Shown here piece after piece: positions 1 through 8,421 of a stretch of 64,000 bases of DNA. This DNA comes from Rhodopseudomonas palustris (GTDB taxonomy: Bacteria; Pseudomonadota; Alphaproteobacteria; Rhizobiales; Xanthobacteraceae): contig NZ_CP058907.1 in assembly GCF_013415845.1 (NCBI RefSeq), forward strand, positions 1,550,001 to 1,614,000, given 5' to 3'. The notes beneath the pieces were generated by a model. It saw only the letters and a list, made by a program, of their open reading frames with translations, was not told where the DNA came from and made no database searches. How positions within the stretch are numbered: the first letter of the stretch is position 1; each line of letters opens with the position of its first letter. Both the position numbers and the translations under genes were made by a program.

Positions 1-702
1 CTTGTCGTTACGCTCCATGATCACTTCGGTGCCGGCGGTCCACTTCACCACGCGATATGCGCCGGAGCCGGCGGTGTTCTGCTTGGTGTATTCGAGACCC
101 CACGGATCCTTCTCGCTGGCGTTCTTCTTCACCAGTTCGGAGTTGACGACGCAGGGCACGATCACCGCGAGATCCGGGATCGTGAGCTTGTCCTTCTTCA
201 GGAAGTCGACCCGCACGGTGTGATCGTCGACCACCACGAACTGCTCGGGCTTGGTCAGCGAGCCTGCGCTCATCTGGAAGGTCGGAAAGCCGCCGACGCT
301 AACGGAGCGGTCGAGCGACCACTTCACGTCCTTGGCGGTGACCGGGGTGCCGTCCTGGAAGGTGGCGTTCTTCTTCAGCTTGAAGGTCGCAGACATGTCG
401 CCGATGACCATGTCGTCGGCGAGCTCGCCCTTGAACTTGTCCTTGTCGTAGTAGGGAACGCCGCCGGGGCCTTCCTTCATTTCGTGGGTGATCAGCCGGT
501 CGTAGCAATTCCACGACACCTCGTAGCCGGGCACGTTGGTGCCGACGCCGTGGATGTCGAGGTTGTTCGGGCCGCTCTCGGAGACAACCAGCAGGGTTTC
601 GGACCGGGCGTCGGCCTTGGCGGCCGACCAAATCGCCGGTGCTGGCACCATCGCGCCGGCGGCGAGGGCTGTAGCGGACTTGAGGAAATCACGACGCTTC
701 AT
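1..702 (-). CDS. ABC transporter substrate-binding protein, family 5 (peptide/opine type), partial
   Basis: Periplasmic solute-binding component of a peptide-type ABC importer; only the N-terminal 234 codons lie in the window, and the gene runs off the left edge. The start at 702 is chosen because it opens a twin-arginine signal (MKRRDFLKSATALAAGA) ending near an AxA-like site (PAIWSA), so export is probably through Tat. The following part (ETLLVVSESGPNNLDIHG, then TFKLKKNATFQDGTPVTAKD) is typical of SBP_bac_5 proteins. Ligand cannot be read from the sequence. Partner permease genes would lie to the left, outside the window. Confidence 0.85.
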   Translation of the reverse strand, partial: MKRRDFLKSATALAAGAMVPAPAIWSAAKADARSETLLVVSESGPNNLDIHGVGTNVPGYEVSWNCYDRLITHEMKEGPGGVPYYDKDKFKGELADDMVIGDMSATFKLKKNATFQDGTPVTAKDVKWSLDRSVSVGGFPTFQMSAGSLTKPEQFVVVDDHTVRVDFLKKDKLTIPDLAVIVPCVVNSELVKKNASEKDPWGLEYTKQNTAGSGAYRVVKWTAGTEVIMERNDK

Positions 703-1011
703 ATGCGGCTCCAAAAGCAGCGAGGATGAGTAGCTGATGGAACTCGTTCGCAAGCTTCGTGCCAGACACCTAAATTGACCTAACCATCTGAAATGTTTCG
801 ATATTATCCTGAATGGTGATTAGGCCACCTGCCTCGGCTCCGCCCAATTGCATACAAAGCGCAGATTTTGCATAAATAATGTGCATGCTCCGAGCGCTGG
901 GTCGCTGGCGAGCATCAGCCGAACGGCGCCGCACTGGCGCAGCCTGCGGAAGTCGGCCTTCGAAAGTGGCTGCGGCGGGACCAGTCCCATGGTCGCCGAC
1001 GGCTAGCGGCC
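703..1011. other. Intergenic region upstream of the peptide-binding protein gene
   Basis: No credible gene on either strand. An AT-richer patch around 850-890 contains several TGCAT repeats (gcatacaaag, tttgcataaa, gtgcatgctc) and probably holds the leftward promoter of the binding-protein gene. I could not assign a regulator. Confidence 0.4.
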
Positions 1012-1042
1012 AAAACAAAAGCGGCGGGGAAATCCCCGCCGC
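1012..1042 (-). terminator. Rho-independent terminator of the 1081-1545 gene
   Basis: A perfect GCGGCGGGG/CCCCGCCGC stem (1021-1042) with a three-base loop. On the minus strand it is followed by TTTTGTTTT, directly after the minus-strand gene that ends at 1081. Confidence 0.8.
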
Positions 1043-1080
1043 CTGCGTCGTCAGTGGCTCGAACGATCCGCCAGAGGCGA

Positions 1081-1545
1081 TCAGTTAATCTTGGCGCTCT
1101 CGTTGCGGACCTGGGTGTACAGCACGCTGTCGTTGGCCGGCTTGGCTTCGATTGCGGTGGTCGGGCGAACCACCGGACGGTGGCTGCGATAGACTTCGAA
1201 CGCGTACCACGCGGCGACCACGGCAGCGATCAGCGCGACCTGGCTTGGCGGCAGGATCAGCGATAGCGCGATCAGCGCGGTAGCCACCGTGCCGGCCTTC
1301 ACCACGCTCTCACCGTCGTGGAACATGGCGTTGAAGCGTTCCCAGTTCTCGCCCTTCCAGAACGGAGCGGAGAACCGATCCAGAGCGAACCGCGTCCACG
1401 CGCCAGCGAAGCCCAGCTTGCGCGCCCACATCAGATACAGTGAGCCCGCGAAAGCGAGCAGCGAGACCAGCGCGCCGACCGGACCGGCGGCGTAACCGAT
1501 GACCACGACCAGCGCGGCCGTGAATGCAATGATCCAGTATTGCAT
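1081..1545 (-). CDS. Hypothetical membrane protein, 154 aa
   Basis: I do not recognise the family. The protein is small and hydrophobic: segments at about residues 3-20 and 22-40 and a long one at about 88-118 look membrane-spanning. A charged WKGENWERFNAMFHDGES stretch lies between them, and the C-terminal tail of about 35 residues is polar. The start ATG at 1545 is preceded by a plausible AAGGGT ribosome site. It stands alone, ends 39 bases before a strong terminator, and has normal GC content and codon use for the region. Confidence 0.65.
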   Translation of the reverse strand: MQYWIIAFTAALVVVIGYAAGPVGALVSLLAFAGSLYLMWARKLGFAGAWTRFALDRFSAPFWKGENWERFNAMFHDGESVVKAGTVATALIALSLILPPSQVALIAAVVAAWYAFEVYRSHRPVVRPTTAIEAKPANDSVLYTQVRNESAKIN

Positions 1546-1798
1546 TGTGTGACCCTTTCACCCGCTTGGCGGGCGCCTTTCAAATTTGATTCGATGGCGG
1601 CGTTAGCCGGCGCATTATGGGCTGTTTTCCACAGCGGCGCCGCAAAAAATTGGCGCGTTAGTTATTCATCCGATTAGCACTTTGGTCAAAGGTAATTAGT
1701 TATGGTGTGTCCTGACGTGGAACGATCGTCGGGTGCGACAGCCTGCCGCGACCGGGCGATCGGGCGCTGATTATCCAGGATGATCGTACCGCAGAAAG

Positions 1799-2038
1799 TC
1801 AGCGCGCGAGGCGGCTTTCGGCTTCGGCAATCTTGGCGTTGCGGATGCGCTTGGCATCGCGGCTGGCCATGAACGGCATGCCGAGCTTGCGTGCCTTTAC
1901 CTGCACCGATGAGCGCGCGCGCTTCAGAGCGGCTGCCGCGCGCACCGCCGATGCGCCGCTGGCAATCAGCTCCTTCAACCGCTCGACCTGTTCGTCGTCC
2001 CACGGTCTGCAAGCATTGCTCTTGGCGGACGTCGGCAT
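1799..2038 (-). CDS. Small SANT/GcrA-like helix-turn-helix protein, 79 aa
   Basis: Short basic protein with one recognisable unit, from WDDEQVERLKELIASGAS to SSVQVKARKLGMPF. This resembles the Myb/SANT-like or GcrA-type N-terminal DNA-binding helix set common in Bradyrhizobiaceae. The start at 2038 is preferred over an upstream in-frame ATG because AAAGGAG lies 7 bases before it. Role unknown; probably a small DNA-binding protein. It is transcribed away from the ABC importer operon that begins at 2364. Confidence 0.7.
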   Translation of the reverse strand: MPTSAKSNACRPWDDEQVERLKELIASGASAVRAAAALKRARSSVQVKARKLGMPFMASRDAKRIRNAKIAEAESRLAR

Positions 2039-2269
2039 CAGCAGCTCCTTTCGCTGTCGGGCCCGCTCGCCGGTGGAAGCGTGCGGGCAGGGCATGTGAA
2101 GGTTGGTGCGCGAAGCTCTGCGGCTGGCGGGTCGGTGATCGATGGTCGCAGCACAGGTTCGGCGATCGGACTGGCCCGGATGCGATGGGCCCTCGCGCAG
2201 TTGTTCGCCTCTCAATCGTTTTCAACAGTGAAAGTTCCTGACGGTGGCTCTCGGCACCGGTTACCGGCG

Positions 2270-2287
2270 CTGTCGCAAACCTGTCAT
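2270..2287 (+). promoter_or_regulatory. Putative Pho box (PhoB site)
   Basis: CTGTCGC-AAAC-CTGTCAT matches the PhoB consensus of two CTGTCAT repeats separated by four bases at 12 of 14 positions. It lies 76 bases before the start of the ABC importer/phosphodiesterase operon. This fits phosphate-starvation control of uptake and cleavage of a phosphodiester. Confidence 0.6.
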
Positions 2288-2363
2288 CGGCGATCGATAG
2301 GGGAGGGCGCGCAGCGGCGGCCTTGCCGCCCGAGGCTGCGCTCAGTCGAAAACGAGGAAGCCG

Positions 2364-3371
2364 ATGAGACTGGTCCGGTTGATGACCGCGCTTTGTGCGC
2401 TGTCCGCATTTGCGTCGCTGCAGCCGGCGAAGGCTGCGGATGTGATCTGCTACAATTGCCCGCCGCAGTGGGCCGATTGGGCGACCATGCTGAAGCAGGT
2501 CAAGGCCGACCTCGGCTACGACATCCCGTTCGACAACAAGAACTCCGGCCAGGCGCTGTCGCAGCTGATCGCGGAGAAGAGCAATCCGGTCGCCGACATC
2601 GGCTACTTCGGCGTCAATTTCGGCATGAAGGCGAAGGCACAGGGCGTCACCCAGCCGTACAAGCCGGCGAAGTGGGACGAGGTCCCGGCCGGCCTGAAGG
2701 ATCCGGACGGCGAGTGGACCGCGATCCATTCCGGCACGCTCGGCCTGTTCGTTAACGTCGATGCGCTCGGCGGCAAGCCGGTTCCGGCATGCTGGAGGGA
2801 TCTGGAGAAGCCGGACTACAAGGGTATGGTCGGCTATCTCGATCCGCCCTCGGCGGCGGTCGGTTATGTCGGCGCGGTGGCGGTCAATCTCGCGCTTGGC
2901 GGCAGCGATCAGGACTTCTCGCCGGCGGTTTTGTTCTTCAAGAAGCTGCACGACAACGATGCGATCGTGCCGAAGCAAACCTCCTACGCCCGCGTGGTGT
3001 CGGGCGAGATCCCGATCCTGTTCGACTACGATTTCAACGCCTATCGGGCCAAGTACACCGAGAAGGGCAACTTCGCCTTCGTGATCCCGTGCGAGGGCTC
3101 GGTCGTGTTCCCCTATGTGGTCAGTCTGACGAAGGGCGCGCCGAATGCCGACAAGGCCAAGAAGGTGATGGACTATCTGCTGTCCGACAAGGGCCAGGCG
3201 ATCTGGACCAATGCGTATTTGCGCCCGGCGCGGCCGATCGCCCTGCCGCCTGAGGTCAAGGCCAAGTTCCTGCCGGACAGCGACTACGCGCGCGCCAAGA
3301 ACGTCGACTGGGCCAAGATGGAAGCGGCCCAGAAGGCGTTCACCGACCGTTACCTCGCCGAAGTCCGTTGA
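2364..3371 (+). CDS. ABC transporter extracellular solute-binding protein (Fbp/PotD-like), 335 aa
   Basis: Periplasmic binding protein of an importer encoded by the next three genes. The N-terminus (about 24 residues ending PAKAAD) is a Sec signal peptide. The body is of the type-II periplasmic binding fold used by iron, polyamine, 2-aminoethylphosphonate and glycerophosphodiester importers (for example GYLDPPSAAVGYVGAVAVNLA). A phosphodiesterase ends the operon and a Pho box precedes it, so a phosphodiester or phosphonate ligand is more likely than iron; this is inference. The ATG at 2364 follows a purine-rich GAGGAAGCC ribosome site. Confidence 0.85.
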   Translation: MRLVRLMTALCALSAFASLQPAKAADVICYNCPPQWADWATMLKQVKADLGYDIPFDNKNSGQALSQLIAEKSNPVADIGYFGVNFGMKAKAQGVTQPYKPAKWDEVPAGLKDPDGEWTAIHSGTLGLFVNVDALGGKPVPACWRDLEKPDYKGMVGYLDPPSAAVGYVGAVAVNLALGGSDQDFSPAVLFFKKLHDNDAIVPKQTSYARVVSGEIPILFDYDFNAYRAKYTEKGNFAFVIPCEGSVVFPYVVSLTKGAPNADKAKKVMDYLLSDKGQAIWTNAYLRPARPIALPPEVKAKFLPDSDYARAKNVDWAKMEAAQKAFTDRYLAEVR

Positions 3372-3382
3372 GTCGATCGGCT

Positions 3383-3406
3383 GTCCCGGCTGGCGACGGC
3401 CGGGAC
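3383..3406 (+). other. Intercistronic hairpin between binding protein and permease
   Basis: GTCCCGGC and GCCGGGAC form a perfect 8-bp stem in the 47-base gap. There is no T-run, so it is more likely an mRNA 3'-end stabiliser that raises binding-protein expression over the permeases than a full terminator. Confidence 0.5.
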
Positions 3407-3418
3407 GTCGTCTGAATC

Positions 3419-4234
3419 ATGAAGCATCACAAATTCCTATTGATCTGTCTGGCGCCCCTGGTCGTGCTGACCGTGGCGTTCTTCTTGCTGCCGATGGCGC
3501 GACTGGTGGTGATCGGGGCCGAAGGGCCGGAAGGGCCCGCCGGCTATCTCGCCATCCTGCTCGAGCCGCGCTACCGCGCCACGCTGATCAACACCGTGCT
3601 GCTTGCGGCCGCCACCACGATCGCGACGCTGATCGTCGCCACCATCGCCGGACTGTTCCTGCAGCGGCACCGGTTTCCCGGCCGTGCCGTGCTGATCGCG
3701 ATGCTGACCTTCCCGTTGGCGTTTCCGGGCGTGGTGATAGGCTTTCTGATCATCCTGCTCGCCGGACGGCAGGGCGTGATCGGCGATCTGACGCGGTTTG
3801 CCACCGGCACCAAGGTGGTGTTCGCCTATTCGATTTGGGGGCTGTTTCTCGGCTATCTATATTTCTCGATCCCGCGGGTGATCCTCACGATTATGGCGGC
3901 GGTGCAGAAGCTCGATCCAGGGCTCGAAGAGGCCGCTCGTTCGCTCGGCGCCAGCCCTTGGGCTGTGCAGCGCGACGTGGTGCTGCCAGCGCTGGTGCCG
4001 GCATTCGTCGCTTCCGGCGCGATCGCATTTGCGACTGCGATGGGCGCATTCGGCACCGCCTTCACGCTCGCCACCAACATCGATGTGCTGCCGATGCTGA
4101 TCTACACCGAGTTCACGCTGGCGGCGAACTTTGCCACCGCGGCGTCACTGTCGGTCGGCCTCGGCTTGATCTCCTGGGCGATGCTGGCGTTGGCGCGGTC
4201 ATTGACCGGCGGCACTGTGGCGGCGACGGGCTAG
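3419..4234 (+). CDS. ABC transporter permease, 271 aa
   Basis: Inner-membrane subunit of the importer. It has about six hydrophobic helices and the binding-protein-dependent permease EAA loop (LEEAARSLGASPWAVQRDVVLP, about residues 161-182) that docks on the ATPase. It resembles PotB/PhnU-type permeases. It follows the binding-protein gene by 47 bases and is followed by the second permease after 4 bases, so the two form a heterodimeric channel. Confidence 0.88.
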   Translation: MKHHKFLLICLAPLVVLTVAFFLLPMARLVVIGAEGPEGPAGYLAILLEPRYRATLINTVLLAAATTIATLIVATIAGLFLQRHRFPGRAVLIAMLTFPLAFPGVVIGFLIILLAGRQGVIGDLTRFATGTKVVFAYSIWGLFLGYLYFSIPRVILTIMAAVQKLDPGLEEAARSLGASPWAVQRDVVLPALVPAFVASGAIAFATAMGAFGTAFTLATNIDVLPMLIYTEFTLAANFATAASLSVGLGLISWAMLALARSLTGGTVAATG

Positions 4235-4238
4235 GGCG

Positions 4239-5024
4239 ATGCGCGACCGCCTGATCTTCATCGGACAACTGCTGTTCACGCTGCTGGTCGCCGCATTCCT
4301 GGTGGTGCCGGCGCTGCTGTCGATCGCTGCCGGCGTCACGGCGAACTACTTCCGCGGCATCTCCTCCGGCGTCACCCTGCAATGGGTGGTCCAGGTGTGG
4401 ACACTGTATGCCGACAGCATCGTGTTGTCGTTCGTGATCGCACTGGCGACGCTGGCCGTGACGCTGGTCGTCGGCGTGCCAGCTGCGTACGCGCTGCATA
4501 TCCGCGGCGGAGCCTGGTCGCGGCTGATCGAAGAGGTGATCACCCTGCCGCTGGCGATCCCGGGCTTGGCAATTGCGCTGGCGCTGCTGCTGACCTATGG
4601 CGGCTTCGGCGACTTCCGGCGGTCCTGGCTGTTCATTTTGGTCGGCCATGTGGTGTTCACCATGCCGTTCATGGTGCGCTCGGTAATGGCGGTGTTCGCC
4701 ACCATCGACATCCGTACCCTCGACGAAGGCGCGGCCTCGCTCGGCGCATCGCCGGCGCGGCGGTTCGTCAATATCATCGTGCCGAATGCGAGGCCGGGAA
4801 TTCTGGCCGGTGCCCTGATGGTGGTGACGCTGTCGCTTGGTGAGTTCAATCTTACCTGGATGCTGCACACGCCGCTGACCAAGACGCTGCCGGTCGGGCT
4901 CGCGGACAGCTACGCGTCGATGCGGCTCGAAGTCGCCTCGGCCTACACGCTGATCTTCTTCATCATGATCGTCCCTTTGCTGGTGGCGATGCAATTGCTC
5001 GCGGAGCGGGAGCCGAAACGATGA
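4239..5024 (+). CDS. ABC transporter permease, 261 aa
   Basis: Second inner-membrane subunit, of PotC/PhnV type. It has a first hydrophobic helix at about residues 8-30, further helices, and an EAA motif (LDEGAASLGASPARRFVNIIVP). The stop overlaps the start of the ATPase gene (ATGA at 5021-5024), which implies translational coupling and stoichiometric synthesis. Confidence 0.88.
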   Translation: MRDRLIFIGQLLFTLLVAAFLVVPALLSIAAGVTANYFRGISSGVTLQWVVQVWTLYADSIVLSFVIALATLAVTLVVGVPAAYALHIRGGAWSRLIEEVITLPLAIPGLAIALALLLTYGGFGDFRRSWLFILVGHVVFTMPFMVRSVMAVFATIDIRTLDEGAASLGASPARRFVNIIVPNARPGILAGALMVVTLSLGEFNLTWMLHTPLTKTLPVGLADSYASMRLEVASAYTLIFFIMIVPLLVAMQLLAEREPKR

Positions 5025-6085
5025 CGGCGGATGACGGACACGGCGTCGCGGTCGAGGTCGCGGCCTGCGGCAAGACCTTTTCGGATGGGACGCGTGCGCT
5101 GGAGCCGGCGAGCCTCAGCATCGCGCGCGGCGAAACGCTGGTGCTGCTCGGTCCGTCCGGCTGCGGCAAGACCACGATGCTGCGGATCATCGCCGGGCTG
5201 GAGAGCCCGGATGCCGGCGGGCGCGTGCTGTTCGACGGCGTGGACGTGACCTCGGTGCCGATCGAGAAACGCAATGTCGGCATGGTGTTTCAGTCCTACG
5301 CGCTGTTTCCCAACATGACGGTGGCCGACAACATCGGCTACGGGCTCAAGATCCGCGGCGTCGCCAAGGCGGAGCGCGCCGCGCGGATCGCCGAACTGGT
5401 GGCGCTGACCAACATCGCCGGGCTTGAGCATCGGCGGATCGATCAGCTCTCCGGCGGTCAGCGCCAGCGTGTCGCGCTGGCCCGCGCCGTGGCGATCCGT
5501 CCCGCCGTGCTGCTGCTCGACGAGCCGCTGACCGCGCTCGATGCGGCGCTCCGTGAACGGCTCCGCGGCGAGCTCGATCGGCTGCTGCGCTCGCTCGGCA
5601 TCACCACGATCTATGTCACCCACGACCAGGCCGAGGCGATGGCGCTCGGGGACCGGATCGTGGTGATGAGCAAGGGCGCGATCGCGCAGGTGGGCACGCC
5701 GCGCGAGATCTATTTTCGCCCGGCGACTCGGTTCGTTGCCGAGTTCGTCGGCGCCGCCAATATCATCGAGGCCGAGATTGCCGATGGTGCGCTGCGATTG
5801 CCGGGCGGGCATTTGCGCATCGCCGACAGCATCAGCCGCAGTCGCGCGGTCGCGATGATCCGCCCGGAGACGATCCGGATCGCTGCGACCGAGGCCGCGA
5901 CGCTGCAGGGCGTTGTCGAGAGCGTCAGTTTCGTTGGCGACCGTCAGCGCGTCGTTGTGTCCGGCGCGACCGCGAGGCCGCTGGCGATCGATGCCCCGAG
6001 TGCGTTGCCGATCCGGGGCGGCGACCGCGTCGGTCTCGTGGCCGATCCCGAAGCCATCCGGCTGCTGCCCGAGCACCTGGGATGA
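5021..6085 (+). CDS. ABC transporter ATP-binding protein with TOBE domain, 354 aa
   Basis: ATPase that powers the importer. It shows Walker A (GPSGCGKTT, about residues 44-52), the ABC signature LSGGQRQRVALARA, Walker B (AVLLLDEPLTALD) and the switch histidine in VTHDQAEAM. The C-terminal 110 residues form a TOBE-like regulatory domain (MIRPETIRI, near 285). It is of PotA/FbpC/PhnT size. Its stop overlaps the start of the phosphodiesterase gene by four bases (6082-6085), tying hydrolysis to uptake. Confidence 0.9.
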   Translation: MTADDGHGVAVEVAACGKTFSDGTRALEPASLSIARGETLVLLGPSGCGKTTMLRIIAGLESPDAGGRVLFDGVDVTSVPIEKRNVGMVFQSYALFPNMTVADNIGYGLKIRGVAKAERAARIAELVALTNIAGLEHRRIDQLSGGQRQRVALARAVAIRPAVLLLDEPLTALDAALRERLRGELDRLLRSLGITTIYVTHDQAEAMALGDRIVVMSKGAIAQVGTPREIYFRPATRFVAEFVGAANIIEAEIADGALRLPGGHLRIADSISRSRAVAMIRPETIRIAATEAATLQGVVESVSFVGDRQRVVVSGATARPLAIDAPSALPIRGGDRVGLVADPEAIRLLPEHLG

Positions 6086-6936
6086 ACCAGAACGAGAGAT
6101 CGACCATGCCGCCGAAGCCGATTCTGATCGCTCAGATTTCCGACCTGCATATCAAGGCGCCGGGCGAACTCGCCTATGGCAAGGTCGACACCGCGGCCGC
6201 GCTGACCCGTTGCGTCGCGGCGCTGAACGCGCTGGCGCCGCGGCCCCACGTAGTGGTGATCTCCGGCGATCTCGTCGATAGCCCGAGCGCTGAAGAGTAC
6301 GCGCATCTGGAACGGCTGCTGGCGCCGCTGCAGATTCCGCTCGTTGCCGTACCGGGCAATCACGATTCCCGCGAGCTGATGCGCACTGCTTTCGCGCAGC
6401 CGACCTTCCCGGCCGAAGGACCGCTCAATCAGCTCTACCCGGTCGATGGGATAGATATCGTGTTGCTCGACTCCAATGTTCACGGCCAGCCGCATGGCGA
6501 GCTCGACGCCGGGACGTTGCAGTGGCTCGAGGCGGTGCTGTCGTCGTCGGATCACCGGCCTGCATTGCTGTTCCTGCATCATCCGCCATTCGCCACCGGC
6601 ATCTGGCACATGGACCGCCAGAACCTGCGCAATGCCGCCGAGTTCGCGCTCCTTGTCGAGCGCTATCCGTGGGTGCGGCTGGTCGCGGCGGGCCACGTGC
6701 ACCGCGCGACTGTGACCGGCTTTGCCGGCACCTTGGCGACGATCTGTCCGGCTCCCAACCATGCCGTGGCGCTGGATCTCGGAGAACAGCTCGCGCCTTC
6801 TTTCTGCGTCGAACCGCCAGCGTTTCATCTGCACGCCTGGTTCGCCGAGCGCGGCGAGCTTGTCACGCATCAGGTCCCGATCGGATCGTTCGACGGCCCG
6901 CATCCGTTTTTTGGGGCGGATGGTAAACTGCTGTAA
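6082..6936 (+). CDS. GpdQ-like metallophosphoesterase (glycerophosphodiesterase/cyclic nucleotide phosphodiesterase family), 284 aa
   Basis: Two-metal calcineurin-like phosphodiesterase. The conserved metal motifs are in order: DLH in the ISDLHI strand, ISGDLVDSP, PGNHDSREL, LFLHHPPFATG and AAGHVHRATVT. The spacing and flanking text resemble GpdQ of Enterobacter, an enzyme that hydrolyses glycerophosphodiesters and other phosphodiesters. No signal peptide is seen, so it acts in the cytoplasm on imported substrate. It is translationally coupled to the ATPase gene. I infer that the operon imports a phosphodiester and cleaves it for phosphate under PhoB control. A cAMP phosphodiesterase (CpdA) role is the alternative. 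Confidence 0.82.
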   Translation: MNQNERSTMPPKPILIAQISDLHIKAPGELAYGKVDTAAALTRCVAALNALAPRPHVVVISGDLVDSPSAEEYAHLERLLAPLQIPLVAVPGNHDSRELMRTAFAQPTFPAEGPLNQLYPVDGIDIVLLDSNVHGQPHGELDAGTLQWLEAVLSSSDHRPALLFLHHPPFATGIWHMDRQNLRNAAEFALLVERYPWVRLVAAGHVHRATVTGFAGTLATICPAPNHAVALDLGEQLAPSFCVEPPAFHLHAWFAERGELVTHQVPIGSFDGPHPFFGADGKLL

Positions 6937-7039
6937 AAGCCGTTGGAACCCTGCGTCGTTAACGACATCGCTCGAATTAGGAACAATTTTACCGAGGGAA
7001 ACTCCGTATGACCGGAACGATCGTGGGGTTGAGCCCTTG

Positions 7040-7435
7040 ATGATCGGTCGTGTCGACGAGAGGATGACTGAGGTGAGCAGGGGACCGGTTGTATTGGTGG
7101 TCGAAGACGAACCGCTCCTGCGCATGAACGCCGTCGACATGATTGAGGCAGCTGGCTTTCACGTGCTGGAGGCTGGCTCGGCCGACGACGCAATCGAGGT
7201 CCTGGAAAAACGGGACGACATCTGCCTGGTGTTTACCGACATCCAGATTCCAGGCTCGATGGATGGCCTGAAGCTGGCGCGTGCAGTGCGGGGACGGTGG
7301 CCGCCGATCAAGATCATCACCACCTCTGGACGGGTGCAGGTTGCAGCGGACGACCTGCCGGACGGCGGGCGCTTTGTACCAAAGCCGTACACTCAGGCGC
7401 AGATTACCGGACTGCTGCGGGAAATGTTGGTCTGA
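7040..7435 (+). CDS. Single-domain response regulator (CheY-like), 131 aa
   Basis: Receiver domain only. It shows the acidic pair (VVEDEPLLR), phospho-acceptor Asp in VFTDIQIPG, the Thr/Ser position in IKIITTSGR and the Lys in FVPKPYTQ. There is no output domain. The ATG at 7040 is used; an in-frame ATG at 7064 is preceded by GAGAGG and is equally possible. No kinase gene is adjacent, so the partner is unknown. Confidence 0.82.
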   Translation: MIGRVDERMTEVSRGPVVLVVEDEPLLRMNAVDMIEAAGFHVLEAGSADDAIEVLEKRDDICLVFTDIQIPGSMDGLKLARAVRGRWPPIKIITTSGRVQVAADDLPDGGRFVPKPYTQAQITGLLREMLV

Positions 7436-7565
7436 GTACGGCTTCGCTCGTTTTGGCGCTTGCCCCGGCGCTTTCCAAAATTTAATCGTATCATTCTAGA
7501 AACAGGTCTTTTCGAGCTATCCTCCCGTCCCAGCTAAAGAATAAGGGAGGACGGACTAGGATATC

Positions 7566-8411
7566 ATGAAACGGCCACTGATCATTTTCTGCCTGCTGAG
7601 CGTGGTCGCCGCCGCGGCGTACTTTTCATTCAGCCATTGGGCAATCAGACACGAGACGCTGACCTTCTTCGACGAGTCGCGGGGGCGTCCGGTCGCGATC
7701 GATCTCGCAGTGCGGCGAGACGCCGAGATGAAGGCCGAGGCCGGAATGGTCACGCTGCCGGTCGCGGTTGTCAGCCATGGCAACACCGTCAAGAACACCG
7801 AGTACTCGTTCCTGGCCAACGTACTCGCAGCCCGCGGCTATCTGGTCGCAAGCATCCAGCACGATCTTCCCGACGACAAGCCGCTGATGACGGTGGCCGG
7901 CTCTCTCTATGTGGGGCGCCTCGCGGTGTACGAGCGCGGTGAGAAGAACATCTTCTTCGCGCTGAACGAGCTGAAGAAGCTCGAGCCGAATGCGGACTAC
8001 GATCATCTCACCCTGGTCGGCCACTCCAACGGCGGCGACATCTCGATGTTCTTCGCCCAGCAGCACCCCGAAATGGTGCGGCGCGTGGTGACGCTGGACA
8101 ATCTGCGGGTGCCGTTTGTCACCTCCGGCTTCGCCAAGATCCTGTCTTTCCGCTCCAAGGATCCGCAGTTCAAGACCGATCCAGGCGTGCTGCCCGATCC
8201 GAAGACCGCCAAGGAGGCGGGAATCGAGATCATCGACACCGGCGCTCAGCACACCGAAATGAGCGATCGCGGCCCCGACAGCGTCAAGGCGCGGATTCAG
8301 TCGACGCTCGACAAGTTCCTGTCGGACGAGGGCAGCAGCAAGCTGCAGCCGCTCGACGTCCAGAAGGACATCAAGCGGATGTACAACGATCCGCGGGCAA
8401 TGGGGCCGTAG
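7566..8411 (+). CDS. Alpha/beta hydrolase, membrane-anchored or exported, 281 aa
   Basis: An N-terminal hydrophobic segment (about residues 4-22, IIFCLLSVVAAAAYFSF) acts as signal or anchor. The body is an alpha/beta hydrolase with the nucleophile elbow GHSNGGD (Ser at about residue 154), an oxyanion-region VSHGNT, and a likely catalytic His in the C-terminal GAQHTE. It resembles the dienelactone hydrolase/chlorophyllase-like PF12740 group. Substrate unknown. The start is supported by an upstream AGGAC/AGGA purine stretch. Confidence 0.75.
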   Translation: MKRPLIIFCLLSVVAAAAYFSFSHWAIRHETLTFFDESRGRPVAIDLAVRRDAEMKAEAGMVTLPVAVVSHGNTVKNTEYSFLANVLAARGYLVASIQHDLPDDKPLMTVAGSLYVGRLAVYERGEKNIFFALNELKKLEPNADYDHLTLVGHSNGGDISMFFAQQHPEMVRRVVTLDNLRVPFVTSGFAKILSFRSKDPQFKTDPGVLPDPKTAKEAGIEIIDTGAQHTEMSDRGPDSVKARIQSTLDKFLSDEGSSKLQPLDVQKDIKRMYNDPRAMGP

Positions 8412-8421
8412 GGGCGTTGCC

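Noticed and set aside
1686..2978. Long minus-strand reading frame of 430 codons
   Set aside because: Arg/Gln-rich antisense translation of the binding-protein gene and of intergenic DNA; no domain, no ribosome site. A GC-rich shadow.
4943..7140. Long minus-strand frames opposite the ABC ATPase and phosphodiesterase
   Set aside because: They lie fully antisense to genes with complete family motifs, and their composition is typical of frame shadows.
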